Source: Thoreauomyces humboldtii
Taxonomy: Eukaryota; Chytridiomycota; Chytridiomycetes; Spizellomycetales; Powellomycetaceae
Direction of reading: 5' to 3'
DNA: 19,591 bases
NCBI GenBank assembly: GCA_027596035.1
Contig: JADGJA010000404.1
Coordinates: forward strand, 1-19,591
The notes under the pieces were generated by a model. The model was not told the origin of the DNA. It made no database searches and saw nothing but the letters and a program-made list of their open reading frames with translations. Positions within the stretch are counted from its first letter, which is position 1; every line of letters begins with the position of its first letter. Of the stretch, positions 9,780 to 18,417 are shown piece by piece. Made by a program: the position numbers and the translations under genes.

Positions 9780-9900
9780 TGATCTCGACTTGTGTGCTTG
9801 AGCGACGGCAGTCTCATTGTGAGACGTCATACTCGTCCCCGCAGCGAGAGTCGTAAGGCCCTTTCCCGGCTTCCGTGTTGGAGGTCGGCGGTTGGTCTGC
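9780..9900 (+). pseudogene. Broken SH3-domain fragment related to the downstream kelch-SH3 gene
   Basis: The 31 nt at 9865-9895 match 12753-12783 of the intact gene with three differences, all transitions. They encode FPASVLEVGGW, the end of an SH3 domain (FPASVLEVSGW in the intact copy). Similarity continues weakly upstream: DGSLIVRR near 9805-9830 resembles DTLTVRK. That block lies in a different frame, and a TAA (9854-9856) replaces the CAA of the intact gene just before the conserved end. After 9900 the similarity stops. Frameshift, stop and missing flanks indicate a decayed partial duplication. Confidence 0.72.
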
Positions 9901-9905
9901 CATGG

Positions 9906-10253
9906 AGATCGGTTGGTATGTGGACACGATGCAGTTGCAGTCGTCGGAACCATGCTTGGGCTCCTCGAACTTGCAGGAAAGGGAGCGTAAACCAATGATG
10001 TTCCTCAAGGATTTTCAAAAGGGAGATCACAAATCAAACATACCGTCGCGCTGCGCCCAGCAGACCTCGGGCAGGTGAACCAACCTCCCACCTTTGCAGG
10101 TACTGGGTGTCGGCGGACACATACTGTACTCTTCGGAGCCAGCCTGCAGACCAGGTGTTTCGTTGCGGTGACTCACACACTCTCTGATTTCTTCGATAGC
10201 TTTGTCTGAAACCCACGCCCCTTAGCCCCGTCTTCGGGTGATGGAAGCGGGTT
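9906..10253. other. Intergenic stretch with no supported gene
   Basis: A frame of 67 codons (9875-10078) continues from the SH3 relic but has no recognisable domain and is probably part of the decayed copy or chance. The remainder up to the CT repeat shows nothing I can support. Confidence 0.5.
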
Positions 10254-10310
10254 CTCACTCTCACTCTCTCACACACTCTCTCTCTCTCTCTCTCTGTCTC
10301 TCTCTGTCTC

Positions 10311-10341
<31 letters not shown>

Positions 10342-10342
10342 T
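10254..10342. repeat. (CT)n microsatellite
   Basis: About 89 nt of CT repeat with periodic GT interruptions, roughly 285 nt upstream of the kelch-SH3 start codon on the same strand. On the other strand it is a GA tract. It may lie in the promoter or 5' leader and produces meaningless Leu-Ser or Arg-Glu frames. Confidence 0.95.
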
Positions 10343-10627
10343 CGTCCGAGGGGAAAGGGTCTCACCACCCCGTGTGTATGGTGTTGTTTCCTCTCTTTCC
10401 CATCATTACTCTCGATAAGTGCATATTGTACAGGGGCCAAGGAACAACGTCCCTTTTTTTCGTTCCCTCGATCCGTTTCCACCACCCCCGTAACGACACG
10501 TCTTCGACGTCCCGTCCCCCCGATCGCATTGCCCTTGTTGCTACTTGGCTGCGACCTGCATCCAATGTCCCTCCGACCACCACCACCAGTTCAACCACCC
10601 TCACGTCGTCCTCCATCACCCACGGCC

Positions 10628-13041
10628 ATGTGCACTTCCGAGCGCAGATCACGGAACCCTCCCGCTCGTCACCTGAAGCCATCTTCCCACGCCCTCCTCT
10701 TTTCCCTCCTCATCGGCGCGGCGGCGTGTGCAGCCGACGGCAACGCCACGGCAGGGCTTCCGTTCCGCTGGGGACACGTCGCCATACCAGTCGATTCTTC
10801 TTCCACAGCATCCAACACGAACACGACGGCCGCGGTCCTGAGCGAATCGATACTGGTCATCGGAGGGACAGACAACCTCGTCGGAGGTGGACTCAATGGT
10901 TCGAAGTTGAACGGCGAGGCAAAGATCGTCAGGGCATGCCATCTCACCTTCAATCTTGAATCCTTCTAGCTACGTTCGCCCTTCCAACTTTGCCGACGCT
11001 ATCGCTCAACATCTCCACATCCTTGGTGACCGTACTCTCCATATCAGGTTCTTTTCCGCCCACGATCGGGCATGCTTGCGCCTACATGCCGTCCGAACGC
11101 TCCGTCTACTGCGCGGGCGGCTACGACAGCACGTCGCCCTCCTTCTCCCCGCGCAGTCGTCGCGGCTGGTGGAGGTTCAGTCTGGACGACTCCACCTGGA
11201 CGGGTTTGGTGGTCAACGGGTTCCTGTCTCAGAGCAACTTCACCGTCCTGGACTTGGGAATCGCGGACACGACTCTGATAGCGGTCAACTCCACCCTTCT
11301 GATGGTGGGCGGACGGACATCTTGCTACACGTGCACGCCCACCGGAGTCGCTGCGGGGACGGTCCACGGCACGATCCCTGGACTGACGACGACCTTGTCG
11401 GTTCTTCATGAACCTGCAAGCGGCCTCTTTGGCCATTGCATGGTCAAGTCCAGGGCCGGCGCTGTGTACGTCCTCTTTGGCCGCACCACCGCCGCGGGGA
11501 CGACCAACTCGACCGCTGTGGTGCGACGCATCACCATCGGGCCCACGAACTCCACGGTCGTGACCGCTCAAGCTCAGGCCACTGGACCGTCTCCACGGCT
11601 TTTTGCCGCTTGCGCTCAGGGCACTGACGACACGGTGGAAGTCTTTGGCGGTGTGGATCCCAACACTCAAACGGCGCTGTCGGATTGCTGGACGCTGTCG
11701 CTCACGACGTTGGCGTGGACACAGGTCAACAGTACGGGCAATCCACCTCCCGCGCGAAGCCGTGGAGCAGCGGCGATCCTGGAAGACGGGAGACTGGTCG
11801 TGCAGGGTGGCATTCGATCCGATGGGATGTTGGATGCGAGCGTGTATGCTGTCGATGCTAACGGCATCGGAGACTGGAGCCTCTTGGCTGTGCCAACCGT
11901 TACGAGCTCCACTTCGGCATCCAGTGCCGCCACCGCGACATCGAGTCCGACTCTTGCAGCCTCGGGGATCGCCGAAGCAGCGACGGTCGGGCTTAGGCCG
12001 TCCCTGGACCGTTGGATTACCATCGGGTTGCCTATCATCCTCGCTCTGATCACTGCATCGATCCTCGCCCTCTCTTTTCTGGTCTGGCGGATGCGAAATC
12101 GCCGCGCGAACAAAGCTGGGCCCGGCGGGGAAACCGGCACTTCAGTCTCGGCATCAAGACCCCTATACCCGAACACGGCCAGCACTTCAGCACTCTACGG
12201 CACGCCGACTCCACCTCGGCGAAGATCCTCTCTCGGCGCGCCACCGTCCCCCCCTTCTCCCTACTTCTTCTCGGCAGCGGGTCACGAACCCGTCCCACCT
12301 CTGGCCAAACAGAACTCGTTCCCCAGCGACGACGATGCAACGCTGACCCGACAGCGCACAGGTGCCAGCAGCAACAGCATGCCGCGATCCACTCCGTACG
12401 AGTTCGCGGACGGAACTCAGCGGTTCTCGGCCGGTTCTTCGTCCAGTCCTCCCATCATCCCACCCATGGACTTTGAAGAGTTCCTACCCCCACCACGGTC
12501 ACTAGCAGCAGCAGCAGCACCACCACCACCACCACCGCCGCCACTCGCAACCGCCACGCAATCGCCGCCGCCGTCGAGACCCACCACGCATCCCGTGGAC
12601 CTCTCGAAACCCTACACGGCCAGATACACCCACACCCCGCGTCGAACGGACGAGCTGGGATGTCGTCCCGGGGACACGCTCACTGTGCGAAAGATCTTTC
12701 GCGACGGTTGGGCCGTGGGGATGAACGTCACCAAGGCCACGCAAGGCTTCTTCCCGGCCTCCGTGCTGGAGGTCAGCGGTTGGGACTCCAGGGAGAGCGT
12801 CACGGAACCCGTCCCGGACGCCCAGGACCGACGATCGTGGTCGAGACCTGTCGATGGAAGCGGAAGCGGAAGTGGGAGTGGAAGCGATGGGGAAGGAGAA
12901 CGGGGAACGCTCGCGGGACCACCTCCCGATACGTTGAGGGACCTGGAGGAACTGGACTGGGCGTTGGAAGAAGGGGTTCTGGAGATTGCCGTCTATTTCG
13001 GACAGAGGAAGAGGTTGTTCATGGTCGGGTCGGATGCGTAG
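10628..13041 (+). CDS. Kelch-repeat single-pass membrane protein with C-terminal SH3 domain
   Basis: Predicted surface protein: signal peptide, extracellular kelch beta-propeller, one membrane helix, disordered cytoplasmic stretch, SH3 domain. Proposed exons are 10628-10898 and 10970-13041 (about 780 aa). The ATG at 10628 gives a basic N-region then LLFSLLIGAAACA; an in-frame ATG at 10565 is an alternative. Kelch-like blocks include SILVIGG, VYCAGGYDS, LLMVGG, VYVLFGR, VEVFGGVD and LVVQGGI. There are many N-X-S/T sequons. The transmembrane segment lies at about 12010-12090 (ITIGLPIILALITASILALS) followed by WRMRNRR, so inside is C-terminal. Proline and alanine runs (12505-12545) precede the SH3 (about 12610-12785: LGCRPGDTLTVRKIF, DGWAVGMN, GFFPASVLEV). 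An acidic tail follows. The donor at 10899 is uncertain; one 12 nt upstream also keeps frame. Ligands are unknown. The 3' end faces the thioredoxin gene. Confidence 0.82.
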
Positions 13042-13328
13042 ATGACGATGCGTAGGAGAATCACTGCGTGTAGAGCACCCTCCCAGCCAGTCCTTTGTCC
13101 ACTCTTCGGTTTCTGCCCGGGAATGTATGATGACTCTTCGGTTCCATCTCCGAGCATATACACCGGCAAGCTTGCTCCCTATTGAGACTACATTATCTCG
13201 TGACCCTAGTCTCAGTCCCATATCCACCAAACGATCCGATAGATCGATTAATTTCGGCATAGGACAGAGTTACACTTGTCGGTGCATCTCCCGTCTCGCC
13301 CAACACGATGTCCCTCTAAGCTCTCTCG

Positions 13329-14087
13329 TCAAGTGTTCTTGTCCACAAAGGCGCGTATGGCCGCTTCCGATCGTGTTCCGGCGAAATGGTCGACGATCTT
13401 TCCATTCTTGAAGATGGCAACAGTCGGCAAGGATGCGATCTTACACACATCCAGGAAGGTGTCAGTTGAACTGAGGGACGGACAAAGGCGGGATTTGGCG
13501 CTAACAAGTTTTTCCTTACCTCGTACTTTGCGGCTGACCTCGACTGATCGTCCACGTTGATCTTGAAGAGGAACGTCTTGCCGTTGTCGTGGACCGCTTG
13601 TTTCAAAGGTTCCGAGATGACGTTGCAAGGTCCGCACCAACTGACAGAAAGAAAACACGCAACGACGTTTTTCAGTACCCCTCCGAGAATGATGTGGGCC
13701 AGACAGGACTTCCTGATGCCTTACGGTGCATGAAAGTCTACGACCACAGGCGTGTCCCCCGCCGCCTCCAATGTCCGTTGGACGTGGTTGTCGTCGACCG
13801 CGTCGTAGAACGAGCCCAGCTCCATCTCCATCCGGGAACCTCTGGATGAGGACCCCATGGATCTCGCTATCGTGAGTCCAGAAACATGCGGTATGGCGGA
13901 AGTGGAGGAACTTGTGGGAAGATGGAATGTGCTTCGGGGGCAGACTGGAGAATGGGAAGCATGTCAGACAAGAGATCGGCATTTTTCAGGAGTATCAAGA
14001 GCACCGCCCCATACCAGCAGCTTTTATGGTGGATGAGAAGGACCTGGATATCCGGAGGCCAGCTCTTTGTGATGTTGATCGGAACAT
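13329..14087 (-). CDS. TRX: Thioredoxin, probably mitochondrial
   Basis: Small dithiol oxidoreductase that reduces protein disulfides. The core exons on the minus strand are certain: 13858-13725, 13640-13520 and 13439-13329. They join to [27 protein letters not shown] and [16 protein letters not shown], including the WCGPC active site (split by the 13641-13724 intron) and the cis-Pro of SLPT. I extend the model with a first exon 14087-14044 and an acceptor before 13910. The new start [14 protein letters not shown] is rich in Arg and Ser without acids, like a mitochondrial presequence; total 153 aa. If that join is wrong, translation would start at 13858 and the protein would be 121 aa. The 133-nt first intron is longer than the others. 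It is divergent from SOD1 and convergent with the kelch gene. Confidence 0.93.
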
Positions 14088-14300
14088 GGTTGATGGCGAG
14101 TGTGTCATGCCGATGCCTTCTGGACCTTTGTCATTGACACGGGTTCGACAGTCAGGTGAAAAGCCGGGAGAGGGTCCAGTCTGGGAGAGTGTGGAGAGGA
14201 TTGCTCATCGTCGGCTCCCAAATCCCGTCGTTGCCCATTCCCCACCTCGCGATCTTACATTTCTCTCCCAAGACACATCACCCACACACACGCAAACACT
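14088..14300. promoter_or_regulatory. Divergent promoter shared by thioredoxin and SOD1
   Basis: Two antioxidant genes start outward from this region: 213 nt apart with the extended thioredoxin model, 442 nt if its start is at 13858. I see no TATA box and no clear Yap1- or AP-1-type site. The SOD1 side ends in a CA-rich leader directly before the ATG. Shared regulation is inference from position. Confidence 0.55.
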
Positions 14301-14984
14301 ATGGTCAAGGCAGTTTCTCTCGTTCGCGGCGACAGCCCCGCCACCGGAACCATCACCTTCACCCAGGCCTCCGAGGGCGCTCCCACCACCATCGAGGTCG
14401 ACCTCAAGAACCTCACTCCCGGATCCCACGGCTTCCACGTCCAGTAAGCCATCCACTTCCCTTGCACGATCTCCATCTCTTCTTCCGTCGCTCATGTCCG
14501 TCTTTTCTCTCTCTCTCTCTCTCTCCCTCTCTCTTTCTTTGTTTGTTCTCAGCGAGTTCGGAGACAACACCAACGGCTGCACGTCCGCCGGCGGTCACTT
14601 CAACCCCACCAGCGTGACCCACGGAGCTCCCACCGACGCCGTCCGTCACGTCGGTGACCTCGGAAACCTCGTCGTCGGCGCAGACGGCACCGTCAAGACC
14701 AAGATCGAGGACAACCACATCAAGCTCTTCGGTCCCACCTCGGTCATCGGAAGGACCATCGTCGTCCACCAGGACGAGGACGACCTCGGCAAGACCGACC
14801 ACGAGCAGAGCAAGATCACCGGAAACGCCGGAGGTAAGGAAAAAAAAGCGAAAACAACTTGTTCAACCTCCCAGTCCCGTTGGTTCATCTCCTCACTCAT
14901 CCATTTCTGTCTCTCCCTTTCGCTTCCTCTTTTTCCCGTCGTCCAGCTCGTGTCGCGTGCGGCGTCATCGGCGTTGCAAAGTAG
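14301..14984 (+). CDS. SOD1: Cu/Zn superoxide dismutase
   Basis: Converts superoxide to oxygen and hydrogen peroxide, mainly in the cytosol. Exons are 14301-14443, 14553-14833 and 14947-14984, giving 153 aa, the usual length. All hallmarks are present: GFHVHEFGD (copper His pair, split by intron 1), [12 protein letters not shown] (disulfide Cys and bridging His), the zinc-site stretch THGAP...[13 protein letters not shown]-like [17 protein letters not shown] (copper His and electrostatic loop), and [13 protein letters not shown] (second disulfide Cys). Start and stop are unambiguous. Intron 1 is 109 nt and contains a CT repeat; intron 2 is 113 nt. There is no signal peptide, so it is not the extracellular form. 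Confidence 0.98.
14501..14540. repeat. CT-rich tract in SOD1 intron 1
   Basis: A pyrimidine run made mostly of CT repeats lies just upstream of the intron 1 acceptor. It probably doubles as the polypyrimidine tract. Confidence 0.85.
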
Positions 14985-15401
14985 GTAGTTTCACCATGTT
15001 TTGCATTCTCCTCCCCTTCACCACTCCCTTCTCCCCATCCCACCACATCCGTAGCAACCATCATCTCCTCCTTCTCCCCTTTCCCCATCGTGGAGGAATA
15101 AGATTTGGTCGTCGTTGATCGTTTCTCTCTTATTCTTTTCTTCTCGTTTCTTTTCCCCTTCCGCCCATCGCCGAATCTAGCCAAGCCCCGCCGAAGCCCT
15201 CACTGTAGGAAGAGTCCGTATGCAGAATATAATAAAAAGTTACGAATGGAAGAAAATGCGCAAGGGGGAAAGTCTCAATCAATCAATCAACAAGTCAATG
15301 CCGGAAGAGACATCGAGAAGCAAAGGGGAAACCAGCCCCCTCCTTCTCTCAAAACGCCTCCTACTTGGTGGAATCCGAGTGCGACCCGGCATCATGTGTT
15401 G
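14985..15401. other. Convergent 3' region between SOD1 and the STK32-like kinase
   Basis: 417 nt without a supported gene. It is pyrimidine-rich on the plus strand near 15000-15170. AATAAA at 15231-15236 is a candidate polyadenylation signal for SOD1, about 246 nt after the stop. I see no equivalent TTTATT for the kinase. Confidence 0.55.
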
Positions 15402-15512
15402 CTATTGCATCGCCGTGCCTCCTCGACCGGACCGCGTCGACGATGACGGGGGAGTGGAACCACCACCGCCGCCACCGTCCGTCAAGGACCTGGCCCTTCC
15501 GTGGATGCTGTT

Positions 15513-15543
<31 letters not shown>

Positions 15544-16019
15544 CTACCTCCTCCACCACCTATGGGCGGCGTGGGTCGTCTCTCCCTTCCTCGTTGCTGC
15601 GAGTGAGAGAGAGATGATGTCGAGGATAGATTTCGCCTGGGTAAGGGGGATGACGGTTGGCTCGAAGGCTGCTGCTGCTGCTGCGGTTGTTGTTGTTGTT
15701 GTTGTTGTTGTTGAAGATATGGCTGCTGTTGCTGTTGTTGCGGAGGGGCCGGGTATGGAGATATAGAAGAGGTTGGTGAGGGCGAGGTTGGATGATCTTC
15801 CGCGTATCCCTGCCATGGGTTTTGTGCCCCCGAGGAGGACGATCCTTGCCGCTGTTGTTGTTGTTGGTGCAGCTGTTGTTGCAGCTGCAGCTGGTACGCC
15901 TCATCCAGTTTCGCCCGCGAAGCGTGATGTCTCGCCGACCTGGGTGAAGCCGAATGCATGGATCCTCCTCCTGCACTTCCACCACCGCCACCGCCACCGC
16001 TCCTTTCCTGTTGTTGCTC

Positions 16020-16050
<31 letters not shown>

Positions 16051-17818
16051 GACTGAAGGGACGAGACGGATCCCTGATGCATGTGAAGTCCACCTCCACC
16101 GAGATTGCCTCTCCCACCCTCATATCCGCTGTTCTGACTGGGTCGTCTCGAGTTCTCGCCGCTCCTGACGAACCTCTCGGCGCTCGGAGGCGGTGGTGGG
16201 GGCTTCCACTCTGCCTGAGCGACGAGGACCCCCTGACTTCCCATCCTGCTCCTCCCGACCGGCGGGGTGGCGGCTGGACTTCCCAGGAGGCTCTCCGGGA
16301 GAGATCTGAAGGCTGCCATGGGATCCTCGTCGCCTACCAGATCGGTTCGGGAGTCCAGGTTGCGGACCCAAGAGGGGACCTCTTCGGAGACGCTCATAGT
16401 GGTGGGATCGCTGACGCCGTGGTAACGTTCAAACACGGACGAGTCGAACAGTCGAAAGTTGGCATCGATGTAGTCAAGCTCGAGCTGAAGTCGGTCCTTT
16501 GACGACAAGGGCTTCTTGTTGGAGCCGTTCCCACCATGAGTCTGGGAGAGTTCCGGCTGAGAGGGATGATGATGCAGGCGTTGGTTGTTGCCGTGGTTGG
16601 CGTCGACGGACAATGGCACAGAGGTTCCTTGCTTTTGCGATTTCTTTTTCCGAGGTCGATAGTTGAGCGGGTTGTCGTCCAGGAGCAGCTCCTCGAGGTC
16701 GAAGGTTGGATCAAAGTTGGCCTGATCCGGATCCGGAACGAATAATGGGGCGTACTCCATCCTCTCCACCCGATCCCAGTCCACGCCGCGAAACCAAGGA
16801 TGGGCCTCGATCTCCTCCGTTCCCATGATGCCGCAGCCTATGCGTTTCCGCACATCGCGCTCCAGCAGCCTGGTGAGGAGATCTGCGGCCTCGGTGGTCA
16901 GAGGCACGGGTTGCTTTGTGATTTGATTGACGATGGGAATCTGAAGTTCCTGCCGACAGATGTTTTCCTTTAGCTCGTCGTCAGTGTGGCCTCGGAATGG
17001 CCGCTTTCCGTAAAGCATCTCGTAGAGTACGACGCCTAATGACCACCAGTCGATCGGCCAGCTGTAGCCCGTCTTGGCGAACACTTCGGGGGCTGTAAAA
17101 AGTGGTAAGTACGAGTCGATCGGGCGCGAGACATCGTGCGGTAACTCACCCATGTAGCTCAAGGTTCCCGATTGGCTGGTCAACCGTTTCGTCTCGTACC
17201 GCACGGCGATGTTGAAGTCGGTCAAGTGGACATGTCCCCTCCCGTCAAGCAAGACGTTGTCGGGCTTCAAATCCCTATGAACGATGCCTCTCGAGTGGAG
17301 ATAGGTGATGGCGCACACGAGCTCCGTGGCCACGAACCTGACCGTCTCCTCGGGGAAGCCGGAAAGCCTGTCCAGATGGTACCTCACGTCCCCTCCGTTC
17401 ATCAGGTCCAGAACCATGAACATGTTCTCGTCGTCCTGGAAGGCGAATCGGAGGTTGCAGAGGAAGGGATGGTCGACCTCCTCCAGGATGGAGCGTTCTC
17501 GAAAGATGTTGGGTACGGCTCGCATCTTTATGCATTGGAGCTTGTTGATGTATTTCAAGGCGTAAAGACGTTTCGTGTCCCGCTTTTCGACGATCCGGAC
17601 CTTGCCGAAGGCTCCTTTCCCGACGCATCGAAGGAGTTCAAAGTGTCGAAGGTCGACTAGGAAGCACACGCGCGGCATCAGCTACTGAACAACGGGAGTG
17701 ACAGCGATCTGTCCCTATGCTCTCCTGCATTCCGATTGCAGGGACCAGACGCCCTGTAGCTCACACACTCACTTTCGCCATTGAAGTCAATCTTGTCCTT
17801 TCCCATGGAGTTGCCCAT
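15402..17818 (-). CDS. STK32: STK32/YANK-type AGC serine/threonine kinase with long Gln-rich tail
   Basis: Exons on the minus strand are 17818-17773, 17656-17150 and 17092-15402, giving about 747 aa. The start MGNSMGKDK has Gly at position 2, so N-myristoylation is possible. An upstream in-frame ATG at 17869 would add 17 residues and remove this. The kinase domain shows GKGAFGKV (P-loop), ALKYINK (catalytic Lys), HRDLKPDN (catalytic loop), YMAPEVF (rebuilt by splicing 17149-17093) and WSLGVVLYEML. The metal-binding motif is DFN rather than DFG, which is typical of the YANK/STK32 family. The post-kinase block NFDPTFDLEELLL also fits the family. The last 400 or so residues are disordered, with poly-Gln, poly-Gly and Ser/Pro stretches, far longer than animal YANK tails. 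Substrates are unknown. Confidence 0.93.
15668..16055. repeat. Cluster of CAG/CAA trinucleotide repeats coding poly-Gln
   Basis: Runs of CTG/TTG on the plus strand (15668-15713, about 15852-15890 and about 16011-16050) encode poly-Gln in the kinase tail on the minus strand. Mixed CAG and CAA codons reduce but do not remove length instability. Confidence 0.9.
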
Positions 17819-18417
17819 GGTGACTACCGGTAGCTGGAGGCTCGAACACGCGCAGTGCTCGTTTTGCAAGCCAACGACAACGCTATCGCTCCACTGCGAC
17901 GTCCCGTACGATGTTCAAGCGGGGCAGAAGGATATTGGCGAGCAGAGAAAAACAAAAACAAAAAAAAGGAAAGACGAGATGCATGCAAACCTTGGTGTTG
18001 CGGGGTCCGCCGGCACGCCGCACGCACGGCTCAATGGAAAAGGCGATGGATGGATGATCACTGTCCAAGTGAGCGGATATCGCGGGCGTTTTCGCGTGTT
18101 TCGCAAGGCTGCATATTCTAGTTTACGAACAGAGCAAGGAGCTCCCATCACGACAGAGAGAGAGAGCATCTGACGGAACCTCACACGGTGACATGCGATG
18201 CCATTACACCGTCATAATGGCGCATCAGGATCATACATCATGGCAGAGAGAGAGAGAGAGAGAGGGAAGCGAGAGAAGACGCTCGAGGCAGAGACCGCTC
18301 GCGTCTGGAACCCTAACCCCTCCCTTGCGCGCACGCGTTCCCTTCCCTTGCCACACACGACACCTCAACTCGTTCGTTCACTGGCCCCACTCCACTCCCC
18401 CAGACGCAATCAGGCAA
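17819..18417. promoter_or_regulatory. Divergent promoter between the STK32-like kinase and WDR92
   Basis: About 600 nt between two outward-facing starts. It contains an A-rich stretch near 17947-17970, GA repeats near 18160 and 18245, and GC-rich leader sequence before the WDR92 ATG. I see no TATA box and no extra gene. Open frames here are antisense shadows or repeat-driven. Confidence 0.5.
18245..18264. repeat. (GA)n microsatellite
   Basis: A short uninterrupted GA run, about 155 nt upstream of the WDR92 start codon, in its promoter or 5' leader. Confidence 0.9.

Larger units (their letters stand above)
8412..9800. other. Gene-poor repeat-bearing stretch
   Basis: About 1.4 kb without a gene I can support. 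It contains an A-rich stretch, a hairpin, a tRNA-like element, an inverted repeat and two tandem-repeat patches, listed separately. Several frames of 60-140 codons exist on both strands but overlap each other, have arginine/serine-rich low-complexity composition, and show no family motif. This looks like accessory or decaying sequence rather than conserved coding DNA. Confidence 0.6.

Noticed and set aside
10238..10627. Coding sequence starting inside the CT microsatellite
   Set aside because: The Leu-Ser run is repeat-driven. The ATG at 10628 gives a proper signal peptide, so the gene more likely starts there.
13912..14988. A 358-codon plus-strand frame covering the thioredoxin/SOD1 promoter and SOD1
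   Set aside because: It reads SOD1 exon 1 in the wrong frame, runs through intron 1 and intron 2, and has no family motif before SOD1; it is a GC-rich read-through.
18308..18321. CCCTAACCCC string resembling telomere repeat
   Set aside because: Barely one and a half units, with no array; chance in a C-rich promoter.
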